This document shows positions 34,724 to 43,405 of a DNA stretch of 64,000 bases, one piece after another. The stretch comes from Bog-756 sp963699105 (lineage in GTDB: Bacteria > Actinomycetota > Acidimicrobiia > Acidimicrobiales > RAAP-2). Numbering within the stretch: the stretch's first letter is position 1; every line of letters begins with the position of its first letter. The position numbers and the translations under genes are program-made. The stretch spans positions 434,001-498,000 of the forward strand of contig CAVOTI010000005.1 of the NCBI GenBank assembly GCA_963699105.1, in the 5' to 3' direction. A model generated the notes under the pieces. The model was not told the DNA's origin. It made no database searches and was given only the letters and a program-made list of their open reading frames with translations.

Positions 34724-35349
34724 CGCTGGTGGATCGGCTGATCCCGAGGTGAGCCGAAGCTCACCGGAGCGGACGGGGCGCGGCGGGCTGCTCGGGCTTC
34801 AGCCGCCGCCTTCGGAGCCATCCGGTCCCCGGGCGACCGGCGCGTCTCCCGTCCCGACGGCCGGCGGGCCCCGGACTGGGGGGCGGCCACGGGCTGGGGG
34901 GCGGCCACGGGCTGGGGGGAAGTGGCCGCCCCGGTCCGGACCGGCACCGTCGAGCCGGGGGCGGCGGAGACCGGATGGTCGGCGCGGCCCGACACCATCA
35001 GGGTGAGGGGAACGGCCACGGCCACGGTGATCAGGACCACCACCAGGATCTCGCGCAGTCGCAACCCGGGCCGGCCGACGGACCCGGGGGCGGGGTGGTC
35101 CCCGGTCGGTTGCGGTTGTGGCCGGGGCTGGGGTTGTGGTGGCCCGCTCCGGTCGCTCGGGCCGATGTAGCGGGGCGTGATGACGAGGTCGGGGGCATAG
35201 AGGTCGGCGACGAGCTCGGGCGGCACGTGGACATCGAACTGGTCGGACCCGCCGACCAGAGGATCGCCCAACAGTGCGCAGGCCGACAGGGGTGGCGGCG
35301 ACGGTCGCCGCGTGAGGGCACCGCGCCCTCTTCTCGATAGCTGCCCCAC
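34711..35349 (-). CDS. Proline-rich bitopic membrane protein
   Basis: A 212-residue protein from GTG 35349. The cytoplasmic part has VPPELVADLYAPDLVITP followed by RYIGPSDRSG and a PQPQPRPQPQP run; a single membrane helix (EILVVVLITVAVAVPLTLMV) leads into a Pro/Ala/Arg-rich external tail with two copies of PQPVAA encoded by a repeated 18-base unit. The YIGPxDR motif ahead of one membrane helix is shared with the next gene, so the two appear to be related in layout. Function unknown; possibly components of the polysaccharide export or assembly apparatus. Confidence 0.65.
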   Translation of the reverse strand: MGQLSRRGRGALTRRPSPPPLSACALLGDPLVGGSDQFDVHVPPELVADLYAPDLVITPRYIGPSDRSGPPQPQPRPQPQPTGDHPAPGSVGRPGLRLREILVVVLITVAVAVPLTLMVSGRADHPVSAAPGSTVPVRTGAATSPQPVAAPQPVAAPQSGARRPSGRETRRSPGDRMAPKAAAEARAARRAPSAPVSFGSPRDQPIHQRWVR

Positions 35350-35469
35350 GCCCCTCGTGTCGGCATCATCGGCCCTGCACTGAAGTGAATTTCCGGCCGT
35401 GGACCACGCCGGGACCGGGAATCCCGGTGGCCCGGAGCCGGTTGCCGCCCCGGCCCCAAGGCCGCCGGT

Positions 35470-36522
35470 TCAGACGGCGAGCCCCAGCGACCGGTAGACG
35501 TCGGCGGTCTGTCGGGCGGTCCGGAACCAGCTCAGCCCGGCCACCCGCCGGCTCCCCCGTCCGGCCAACTCGGCCCGACGGGGCTCGTCGTGGACCAGCT
35601 GGCGCACCGTCTCGGTCAACCCGTCGACATCTCCCGGACGGAACAGCTCGGCACCGTCACCGACCAGTTCGGTGACCGACGGGACCGGGGTGGTGACCAC
35701 TGCGGCCCCGCAGGCCATCGCCTCGATGGGCGGCAACCCGAATCCCTCGTACCGGGATGCGTAGCCCACCAGGGTGGCGGCGCCGTACAGACCGGGAAGG
35801 TCGTCGGGCGGCACGTGCCCGATCTCGATGGTTCCCGGTGGGGACTGGTGACCCCAGAGGCTGTGTCCGGTGAGGACGAGGGGGATGGACGCCGCCCGGC
35901 ACGCCTGGGCCAGGGTCGGGATGTCCTTGCGGGGTTCGATGTTCCCCACGTGGAGGACGAACCGGTCGGGGAGGCGGTAGCGGGCCCGGACCTCGTCCAC
36001 CCGCTCCTCGGACGGAGGGGCCATCCCCGTGCCGGGGGCCAGCCCGATGACCACCGCCTCACGACCCACCAGCTGTCGGATCCGATCGGCGGTGAAGGCC
36101 GAGTCGGCCACGACGGCATCGGCCCGCCGGAGGGCGTGGCGCACGAGCAGCCGTTCGCCGGCCACCCGGTAGCGGGGGAAGGTCGACGGCACGTCGAAGA
36201 TGGCCATGTCGTGGACGGTGGAGACCGACAGTGGGTTCCGACCCAGGGGCAGATCGACATCGAGACCGTGGACCAGCTGGCACGGACCGAACCCCCTGGC
36301 CCCGGTCAGCGCTCGCGCCACACCGCTCGACTCCCGCTTGACCAGGGGGGTCACCCCCGGCGGGAGCTCGGCCAGGCCCGAGGGCCGAACGGCGGCGGCC
36401 AGCGGCCCGTCCACCACCGAGGTCATGGCGCCGAGCAGCTCGCCGATGTAGGTGCTCACGCCTCCCCCTCGGGCGTCGAGGGGCAGGGCGTTGTAGACGA
36501 TGCCACGGATCGGTCGGGCCAC
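35470..36522 (-). CDS. Glycosyltransferase family 4
   Basis: A 350-residue GT-B enzyme. Acceptor-side signs are GIVYNALPLDARGGGVSTYI and LSVSTVHDMAIFDVPSTFPR, the latter typical of mannosyltransferases. Donor-side signs are FVLHVGNIEPRKDIPTL and YEGFGLPPIEAMACGAAVV (E-x7-E). The ATG lies seven bases from the stop of the upstream polymerase-like gene, so both are in one operon. Confidence 0.92.
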   Translation of the reverse strand: MARPIRGIVYNALPLDARGGGVSTYIGELLGAMTSVVDGPLAAAVRPSGLAELPPGVTPLVKRESSGVARALTGARGFGPCQLVHGLDVDLPLGRNPLSVSTVHDMAIFDVPSTFPRYRVAGERLLVRHALRRADAVVADSAFTADRIRQLVGREAVVIGLAPGTGMAPPSEERVDEVRARYRLPDRFVLHVGNIEPRKDIPTLAQACRAASIPLVLTGHSLWGHQSPPGTIEIGHVPPDDLPGLYGAATLVGYASRYEGFGLPPIEAMACGAAVVTTPVPSVTELVGDGAELFRPGDVDGLTETVRQLVHDEPRRAELAGRGSRRVAGLSWFRTARQTADVYRSLGLAV

Positions 36523-36528
36523 TGGGGC

Positions 36529-37965
36529 TCAGCGGGAGGCGTCGATGCCCGGGGCGTAGCCGCCTCTCGGCGCCCGGATCGACGATCGACCGGCCCCCGC
36601 CACCGGTCGGCGGTCGGGGGGTGGCAGCTGGGCCCGGCGGTCAGGCACCCGGGCCGGCAACAGGTCGGTAGCGGCGGCCGAGCCCTCCTCCAGTCGACGG
36701 GTGTCGGTGATCCCGAGGGAGATCCCGGCGATGATCAAGGGGCCGATGGAGGAAGCTCCGATCCAGAAGATGTCGAACAGGCCGTCGACGTAGTGACCGA
36801 GCAGAACGACCAGGCCCAGCGTCCCGTACACGTAGGGGAGCCGGAACATCGTCCGCAACGTCACGAAGGCGAAGAAGAGAAAGGCCAACGATCCGATGAT
36901 CCCGGTCTCGGCCAGATTGTCGACGAGGATGTTCGGTGGGGCGGTGACGGTGATGAACTGGGGCAGGTTGTAGAACCGCAGCCCTTCACCGAGCAGGGGG
37001 CTCAGCCGCCAGACGTGCATGGCCGCCCCCAGCTGGTCGACCCGGACCGACACCGAGTTGAACCGTGGATTGTTCCGGGCGTTGATGGTGAAGCTGTAGT
37101 AGAGGGCGACGGCCACAGGGATGGCGGCCACCATCAACATCCGGGACCGGCGGCGGAGCTCGGGGTTCATGAACACCGACATTCCGACGGCCAGGATCAA
37201 CAGGATGATCGACTGGCGTGACTGCGAGGCCAGGAGTCCGCCGATGCACAGGTACTTGTAGAGCCGGGCCTCGTTGCGGCGGATCCCCACCCACGGGGGA
37301 TTGATCTGGGCCACGAAGGCGGCGATCCACATGATGGCCCCGATCTCGTTCTTCTGATACGCGCCCCACTGGGCCGGTTGGAAGTGGAGGGCCACGGCGT
37401 GCTCCATGGCGACCACCGCCAGGATCGACGAGCCGGCCAGCAGCAGGCGGAGGGCCTGTCGAGTCCGGCCGTTGGCGGCGATCACCCACCCCACCAACAC
37501 GCTCCCGCCGATGTACGACCACCGGTGGAACCACTCGATGACGTCGTCGCGGAAGGGGTGGGCCACCACCACCAGGATCAACACCGCCTGGAACCAGACC
37601 ACCCCCATCATGAACTGTCGGAGGAAGACCGCCTCTTTCCAGCGGACGTGGAAGAGTGCCACCACCGCGGCCACGAACACCAGCAGGTCGGCGACACTGA
37701 GGTTCGTCCCCGACCCCCCCACCCTCTGTATGAGGAGCGAGCCGGGTAGGGCCAACACCACCAACAACAGCGGGTCGGCGGCAAAGATCCCCACCACCAG
37801 GACCACCCCGGCCAGGACCAGTCCTACGATCGCGTGCCCGGCGGCCACGCACCCCACGGCCGCCGCCACCACCACGATCGCCGTCCAGGTGGCCAGGCCG
37901 GAAGCCAGCCGTCCCGACCAGCCGGGCATCCGGTGGGATTTGGCCATCGTGATCCGGCTCGTCAT
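36529..37965 (-). CDS. O-antigen ligase/polymerase-like (Wzy/WaaL) membrane protein
   Basis: A 478-residue protein with about eleven hydrophobic segments over residues 25-430 and a hydrophilic, Pro/Arg-rich tail. A large external loop after about residue 290 carries LSPLLGEGLRFYNLP and NILVDNLAETGIIGSLAFLF, the Wzy_C-like region with H/E-rich loop typical of O-antigen ligases. It would polymerise or ligate repeat units outside the membrane. Divergent from the glycosyltransferase at 38196 across 230 bases. Confidence 0.85.
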   Translation of the reverse strand: MTSRITMAKSHRMPGWSGRLASGLATWTAIVVVAAAVGCVAAGHAIVGLVLAGVVLVVGIFAADPLLLVVLALPGSLLIQRVGGSGTNLSVADLLVFVAAVVALFHVRWKEAVFLRQFMMGVVWFQAVLILVVVAHPFRDDVIEWFHRWSYIGGSVLVGWVIAANGRTRQALRLLLAGSSILAVVAMEHAVALHFQPAQWGAYQKNEIGAIMWIAAFVAQINPPWVGIRRNEARLYKYLCIGGLLASQSRQSIILLILAVGMSVFMNPELRRRSRMLMVAAIPVAVALYYSFTINARNNPRFNSVSVRVDQLGAAMHVWRLSPLLGEGLRFYNLPQFITVTAPPNILVDNLAETGIIGSLAFLFFAFVTLRTMFRLPYVYGTLGLVVLLGHYVDGLFDIFWIGASSIGPLIIAGISLGITDTRRLEEGSAAATDLLPARVPDRRAQLPPPDRRPVAGAGRSSIRAPRGGYAPGIDASR

Positions 37966-38152
37966 GGTGGGGGCGCGCTCTCGCTCATCGGCCGTGGGTG
38001 CTCGGGAACCTGCGTCCGCTCAGCGTACCTCCGGCCGACCCGGGCGAACGCCGGCGTCGATCGGACCGTATGATCGCACGCTACGGTGCCGGCGCCCGTC
38101 GGACCGGGACACCCGGCCGGCCGCCGATCGACCACCCCGCCGCCGGTCCAGG

Positions 38153-38184
38153 CAGGCAACGCGTCAGGCAACGCGTCAGGCAAC
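38153..38184. repeat. Three direct repeats CAGGCAAC with 12-base period
   Basis: CAGGCAAC occurs at 38153-38160, 38165-38172 and 38177-38184, separated by GCGT each time. The array ends at the ribosome-binding AAGG of the next gene. It lies in the 5' leader and could be an operator, an RNA-binding-protein site or simple tandem slippage. Confidence 0.55.
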
Positions 38185-38195
38185 AAGGAACAGGC

Positions 38196-39383
38196 ATGGC
38201 TACCCACAGCCCCGGAAACATCGCCGAGAGCAGACCCGGACCGGGAACCGGGCCCCGGTCGCTGGTGGTGTGCTCGCTCGAGCCGTGGGGTGAGGTCAGG
38301 CGGAGGATGCGGATCCTGGTCGACGAGCTCGTGGACCTCGATCCTTCGCTCCAGGTCCTGTACGTGGCCCCGGCCGTCGACATCCCCCACCGCCTGCGGC
38401 ACGGGGACCTGGCCGGCATCGCCGCTACCAGGTTGGAGAGGGTCCATCCCCGGATCCACGTGCTCCGCCCCCGGAAATGGCTGCCCAGGGTGCTCGGGGA
38501 GTTCGCCGACAACTCGCTGGAGCGCCAGGTGCTCGATGCCGTGGGCCAGGTGGGCCTCGACCGCCCGCTGCAGTGGGTCAACGACGCCGGGTACGCCCGC
38601 CTGGCCGCCAGGACGGGGTGGCCCATCCTCTACGACATCACCGATGACTGGCAGTTGTCGCCCCTGACGCCCCGGGCCCTGCGCCGGCTGGTGGCCAACG
38701 AGAACCTGCTCCTCGATCGGGCCGAGGCCGTGGTCGTGTGCTCGCCCGAACTGGCCCGGACCCGGGGCCGGACGAGGCCGGTCGAGCTCATTCCCAACGG
38801 CGTCGACGTGGAGCTGTTCCGGTCGCCCCGGCCCCGGCCGGCCGCCCTGCCGGCCGGCCCGGTGGCCCTGTACGTCGGGACCCTGCACACCGAACGGGTC
38901 GACGTGGAACTGGTGCTCGACCTGGCCGCCGCCCGACCCGACGTCCAGGTCGTACTGGTCGGCCCCAACAGCCTGCCGGCCGAAGAGACCGCCCGGCTGG
39001 AGCGGGTGCCCACCGTCCACCTGTTGGGGCCGCGACCCTACGAGCAGGTCCCCGCCTTCATGCAGCATGCCGACGTCATCATCGTCCCCCACCAGGTCAA
39101 TCCGTTCACCGAGAGCCTCGACCCGATCAAGGCCTACGAGTGCCTGGCCGTCGGACGACCGACGGTGGCCACGCCGGTCGCCGGGTTCCGCGACCTCGGA
39201 CCACCGGTGGTGGTGGCCGATCGGGGGGAGTTCACGGCGGCGGTGACGGCCGCCCTCGCCTCCGCCCCCATCCCGGGCCAACCGGTGGGCGGGGACGACA
39301 CCGGCGTGGCCACCTGGCACCGTCGGGCCGAGTCGATGGCCTCGCTGATGGACCGGGTGCGGGCCACCGGGCGGGCGTCGTGA
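38196..39383 (+). CDS. Glycosyltransferase (GT4-like, with Glyco_trans_1 core)
   Basis: A 395-residue enzyme starting at ATG 38196 after AAGGAACAGG; the open frame extends upstream through the repeats but without start signals. The N-terminal domain includes SLVVCSLEPWGEVRRRMRI and WPILYDITDDWQLSP; the donor domain has LIPNGVDVELFRSPR, VALYVGTLHTERVDVELV, VVLVGPNSLPAEE and ESLDPIKAYECLAVGRPTVA. D-D-W and LxxGTLHTxR motifs are seen in GT4 enzymes of teichuronic and capsule loci. It is divergent from the polymerase gene and upstream of the Wzc-like gene. Confidence 0.88.
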   Translation: MATHSPGNIAESRPGPGTGPRSLVVCSLEPWGEVRRRMRILVDELVDLDPSLQVLYVAPAVDIPHRLRHGDLAGIAATRLERVHPRIHVLRPRKWLPRVLGEFADNSLERQVLDAVGQVGLDRPLQWVNDAGYARLAARTGWPILYDITDDWQLSPLTPRALRRLVANENLLLDRAEAVVVCSPELARTRGRTRPVELIPNGVDVELFRSPRPRPAALPAGPVALYVGTLHTERVDVELVLDLAAARPDVQVVLVGPNSLPAEETARLERVPTVHLLGPRPYEQVPAFMQHADVIIVPHQVNPFTESLDPIKAYECLAVGRPTVATPVAGFRDLGPPVVVADRGEFTAAVTAALASAPIPGQPVGGDDTGVATWHRRAESMASLMDRVRATGRAS

Positions 39384-39515
39384 CAACCGGCCGGGACCGA
39401 GGAAGGCCCGGGGTGGAACGGCGGGACACCCAACCGGTGACAGTATGGTGCCCGTCTTGTCAGGAACGCCGTATCCTCGTCGGGTCGGCACAATCTCACC
39501 GAAGGCGAGCCTCCA

Positions 39516-41204
39516 CTGACGTTCCGTGATTTTCTCTCCACGATGTGGCGTAGACGGCTGATCATCCTGGTCAGCATCGTGGTGGCCGTCGTCGCCGCCT
39601 TTGCCTACTCGAAGATCAAGACTCCGAGCTACCAGTCGAGTTCGCTGATCGAGATCTCGACCACCTCCAGCGCCGCCACCGGGACCGGTGCATCGTCGGG
39701 GACGGCCGTCACCCTGCCCGACCCGGTCCAGGAGCTCGGAAGCACGGCGGTCGAGGATTCGGCGGCCAAGCTCCTCAAGGACCCCGACGTCAATGCGGTG
39801 GCCGACAGCGTCACCGGGACGGTCGACGCCACCACCGGGGCGCTGACCATCACCGGGACCGGATCGACGGCCGAGCGGGCCCAGGCGGTGACCAAGGCCT
39901 ACTCGGATGCCTTCGTCAACCAGATTTCCTCGTTGGTGCAGGCCCAGATCGACAAGATCTCCGCCGAGATCAACAGCCTGCAGGCCAAGATCAACGCCCT
40001 GTCGGCGGGGACCGGCGCCATCACCAATGCCCCCACCATCACCGCCTACGGCGCAACGGTGTCGACCCTGCTGTCCGAGCAGTACAACATGCAGTCGGGC
40101 GAGCCCTACGCCACGACCGAGGTTGCCGCCAACCTCCCGACCGCACCGAGCGGCCTCAGCAAGGGCAAGCTGCTGGGCATCGGCTTCCTAGCCGGACTGT
40201 TGGTCGGCATCGGGATCGCCCTGGTGCGAGAGCAGTTCGACAACCGGCTGCGGACCAGCCCCGACGTCGAGTCCATCACCTCGGCGCCGATACTGGCCGA
40301 GCTGCCCTACGACACCGAGGTCCGGACGGGCCGGGTCGCCATCTCGCTGGTGCAGGCCACCCAGTCCCAGATGGCCGAGGCCATCCGGGAGCTCCGGACC
40401 AGCCTCCGGGTCATCTTCGAGGAGGTGCCCTGTCCGCTGGTGGTGGTCACCAGCCCCGAGGCCGGGGACGGCAAGACGTTCGTGGCCGCCAACCTGGCCG
40501 CCGCCTGGGCCATGAGCGGCAGCAAGGTCATCGCCGTGTCGGCCGACTTCCGCCGACCCCGCCTGGAGGAGATCTTCGGGCTGCAGGCCACCGGGCTCCC
40601 CGGGCTGGCCGACCTCATCAGGTCGAACTGGAAGAGCCCGGAGAACGACGACCGGCTGGCCGCCTCGAGGGAGGCCGCCGCCGTCGACGACCAGGACGAC
40701 GAGGACGAGGACGACTCGTCGGACGAGCACGGGTCCGGGCGGGCCGGCCGGACGGGTCCGTCCCGGGAGCGGAGCACCGGCGACCGGAGCGCCCGGGACC
40801 GGGGCGCCGGCCACGAGGACGAGCTGTCGGTGAAGAGCCTCCTCATCGAGACCGGGATCTGGGGGCTGCAGGTGCTGCCGGCCGGGTCCCAGCTCGACAG
40901 CCCGAGCGAGCTGTTCGGCAGCCCCGGTATCCGGCCGGTGCTGGCTCAGCTGCCGATGCTGGCCGACGTGGTCATCTTCGACACGCCTCCCGTTCTGCCC
41001 GTGCCCGACACCGCCATCCTCGGGCGCATGGCCGAAGGGGTGGTGGTGGTGGCCTCGGAGGGCCGGACCGACCGTCACGCCCTGGAACGCACCGTCAACC
41101 GGCTCGAGACCACCCAGTGCCGGGTGTTGGGTGTGGCCCTCAACCGGGTCCGGCGCTCGTCGAGCGAGCCCTACCCGTCCTACGCCTACACCTACACCCA
41201 ATGA
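39516..41204 (+). CDS. Wzc/CapAB-like polysaccharide copolymerase and tyrosine autokinase
   Basis: A BY-kinase that regulates chain length and export of polysaccharide. From ATG 39543 it has 553 residues: first membrane helix 6-22, Wzz external domain with coiled coil (LVQAQIDKISAEINSLQAKI), second helix 209-227, then cytoplasmic kinase with Walker A SPEAGDGKT (304-312), Walker A' VIAVSADFRRPR and Walker B DVVIFDTPP. The C-terminal Tyr cluster SSSEPYPSYAYTYTQ is the autophosphorylation site. I place the start at CTG 39516: it follows AAGGCGAG, and it adds LTFRDFLST, which matches the Wzz-family N-terminus; no ATG, GTG or TTG fits. A 60-residue acidic then Arg/Ser-rich insert (about 365-427) splits the kinase. 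Confidence 0.85.
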   Translation: MTFRDFLSTMWRRRLIILVSIVVAVVAAFAYSKIKTPSYQSSSLIEISTTSSAATGTGASSGTAVTLPDPVQELGSTAVEDSAAKLLKDPDVNAVADSVTGTVDATTGALTITGTGSTAERAQAVTKAYSDAFVNQISSLVQAQIDKISAEINSLQAKINALSAGTGAITNAPTITAYGATVSTLLSEQYNMQSGEPYATTEVAANLPTAPSGLSKGKLLGIGFLAGLLVGIGIALVREQFDNRLRTSPDVESITSAPILAELPYDTEVRTGRVAISLVQATQSQMAEAIRELRTSLRVIFEEVPCPLVVVTSPEAGDGKTFVAANLAAAWAMSGSKVIAVSADFRRPRLEEIFGLQATGLPGLADLIRSNWKSPENDDRLAASREAAAVDDQDDEDEDDSSDEHGSGRAGRTGPSRERSTGDRSARDRGAGHEDELSVKSLLIETGIWGLQVLPAGSQLDSPSELFGSPGIRPVLAQLPMLADVVIFDTPPVLPVPDTAILGRMAEGVVVVASEGRTDRHALERTVNRLETTQCRVLGVALNRVRRSSSEPYPSYAYTYTQ

Positions 41205-41246
41205 CCCCCGGGGCGGGCCCCCACGGTTCTGCCCGGGAGCGGACCC

Positions 41247-42110
41247 GTGCCAGGGCGCATTGAAGTCCTGATCGTCGCCTTCGGCGCCCCCGAGCTCCTC
41301 GACGGTTGCCTGGAGGCCCTGGGCGGGCGGCTGCCGGTCGTGGTGGTCGACAACTCCTCGGACCCGTCGGTGCACGAGGTGGCCCGGCGCCACGGCGCCA
41401 CCTACCACGATCCGGGGGCCAACCTCGGGTTCGCCGGCGGGGTCAATGCCGGGATGGCCCACCGTCTCCATCCCGAGTCCGACCTGTTGCTGCTCAACCC
41501 CGACGCCGAGATCACCCCCGACGGGATCGACGGCCTGGAGGCCTGCCTCTACACCTCGCCCCGGCTGGCCTGCGTGGCCCCGGCCCAGACCGATCCCCGG
41601 GACCACCGCCCGGCCCGGGTGGCGTGGCCGTTCCCGACCCCGTTCGGGGCGTGGGTCGAGGCCGCCGGCCTCGGCCGGTGGCGGCGGGGCGGCCAGTTCA
41701 TGATCGGTTCGATCCTGCTGGTCCGGGCCACCGCTCTCGCCGAGGTGGGTCGGTTCGACGAGCGGTTCTTCCTCTACGCCGAGGAGACCGACTGGCAGTA
41801 CCGGGCCTCGCTCCTGGGGTGGAAGAGCGCCCTGTGCCCCGAGGTGGTCGCCACCCACGTGGGGGCGGGCACCGGCGGCAACACCACCGAGCGGGACATC
41901 CGCTTCCACGCCTCCAACGAGCGCTACATGAGGAAGCACTACGGGACCTCGGGATGGCGGATCTTCCGGTCCGGGGTGGCGGCCGGAGCCCTGGTGCGCG
42001 CTCTTCTGCTCGGCGGGCGGAGGGGTCGGGCCGCCGCCGATCGTCTCCATCTCTACCGGATCGGACCGGTCCGGGCCGAGTCGGCACTCGACTCGGCCGG
42101 CGCCCGCTGA
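41247..42110 (+). CDS. Glycosyltransferase family 2 (rhamnosyltransferase-like)
   Basis: A 287-residue inverting GT-A enzyme. IEVLIVAFGAPELLDGCLEA starts the nucleotide-binding fold, VVVDNSSDPS and NLGFAGGVNAGM are typical of the WcaE/RfbN rhamnosyltransferase-like group, LLLLNPDAEITPDG contains the DxD-type site, and FDERFFLYAEETDWQYRA carries the catalytic ED. GTG 41247 is 42 bases after the Wzc stop, so cotranscription is likely. Confidence 0.92.
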   Translation: MPGRIEVLIVAFGAPELLDGCLEALGGRLPVVVVDNSSDPSVHEVARRHGATYHDPGANLGFAGGVNAGMAHRLHPESDLLLLNPDAEITPDGIDGLEACLYTSPRLACVAPAQTDPRDHRPARVAWPFPTPFGAWVEAAGLGRWRRGGQFMIGSILLVRATALAEVGRFDERFFLYAEETDWQYRASLLGWKSALCPEVVATHVGAGTGGNTTERDIRFHASNERYMRKHYGTSGWRIFRSGVAAGALVRALLLGGRRGRAAADRLHLYRIGPVRAESALDSAGAR

Positions 42111-42141
42111 GCGGGGGCGGCAGCCACCGGGCCGGGGGACC

Positions 42142-43275
42142 TCAGGGGAAGACGATGTCCATCACCCGGGCGAGAACCCGGTCCCGGTGATAGGAGTCGA
42201 CCGAGCCGGCGGCCGCCCTCCCCCACTCCTCCAGGTCGGCCGACGCCGCCTGGTCGAGGAGGGCGGCCAGCTCGTGCACGTCGTAGGGGTCCTCGAGGAT
42301 CAGGCCGGTGCGGCCGTTCTCGACCGCCACCGAGGCGCCGGCCAACCGTGAGGTGAGCACGGGCACCCCGCTGGCCAATGCCTCGATGACGACCATGCCG
42401 AACGGCTCGTACTGGGTCGGGAGCACCAGCAGGTCGGCTGCCGCCAGCTGACGGCTCACGTCGTCGGAGGCACCGTGGTAGTGGACACGGCCGGCCAGTC
42501 CCAGCCGTTCGATGGTGGGTCGGAACGGGCCGAGGCCGGCCTTGCCCACCACGTGGAGGGTCAACCGCGGGTCGCCGGTGAGGGCCAGCGCCTCCAGCAG
42601 CTGGGCGAGTCCCTTGCGATGCAGCTCGTTGGCGATGAGCATAAGGGCCACCTCGTGGTCTCCGATCCCGAGTTGGCGGCGGACCCGGGGACGGTTCTGC
42701 GAACGGCCGTCCGGATTGAACCGCTCGGGATCGATCATGTTGGGGACCACGGTGCACAGTGCCGGGTCGACGTCGTAGAGCCGGCCCAGATCGGCGATGA
42801 CCTGTTCGGAGGCGCACAGGACGTACCGGGGATGGGACCGTCGGAAGTACCGCGACTCCATGGCCAGGAGGACGCGGTGCCGGGGCATGGCGAAGCGCAG
42901 CTGGGCGGGAACCTTCACCGGTCCCACGTCGACGGTGCGGGCCGCCTCGAGCCACGCCCGGTGGACACTGGGAACCCACAGCACGTCACCGGGGGGAACC
43001 ACCGAGCCGAAGGTCATCGTGACCTGCGGGGACAGCTCGGCCAGCACCTTGCCGGTGCGGGACCACCGGGCCAGCATCCCCACCGGACCGGGCTGGACGG
43101 GACCGCCGACCCGGACCCACCGGACGGCCGGGGGCGTGCCCTCGGGCGCCGAGGTGCCGACGAAGGCCGTCTCGTAGCGCGGGCCCAGGTAGTCGAGGAC
43201 GTCCCAACACGTGCGCTCGATGCCGCCCTGCCGGTGCAACTGCGGAAACACCACGGCTATCTCTGGGCCACTCAC
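42142..43275 (-). CDS. Glycosyltransferase family 4
   Basis: A GT-B enzyme of about 377 residues from GTG 43275 (MSGPEIAVVFPQLHRQGGIE). The open frame reaches an ATG at 43350, but that would overlap the opposite-strand ATG at 43349. The donor domain shows VALMLIANELHRKGLAQLLE, LHVVGKAGLGPF and TQYEPFGMVVIEALASGVPV (E-x7-E). Divergent from the next glycosyltransferase. Confidence 0.9.
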   Translation of the reverse strand: MSGPEIAVVFPQLHRQGGIERTCWDVLDYLGPRYETAFVGTSAPEGTPPAVRWVRVGGPVQPGPVGMLARWSRTGKVLAELSPQVTMTFGSVVPPGDVLWVPSVHRAWLEAARTVDVGPVKVPAQLRFAMPRHRVLLAMESRYFRRSHPRYVLCASEQVIADLGRLYDVDPALCTVVPNMIDPERFNPDGRSQNRPRVRRQLGIGDHEVALMLIANELHRKGLAQLLEALALTGDPRLTLHVVGKAGLGPFRPTIERLGLAGRVHYHGASDDVSRQLAAADLLVLPTQYEPFGMVVIEALASGVPVLTSRLAGASVAVENGRTGLILEDPYDVHELAALLDQAASADLEEWGRAAAGSVDSYHRDRVLARVMDIVFP

Positions 43276-43405
43276 GGGATGCTGATCACTTCCTCGGCTC
43301 GTCCTGACCGGGTCGGTCGCCCACCCGGCAGGGACCCGCCAGTCAGGCATGATAGGAGACGCCCCGGAGCGAGCGACACCGAGCTCTGCCGTCGAGAGGA
43401 GTCCC

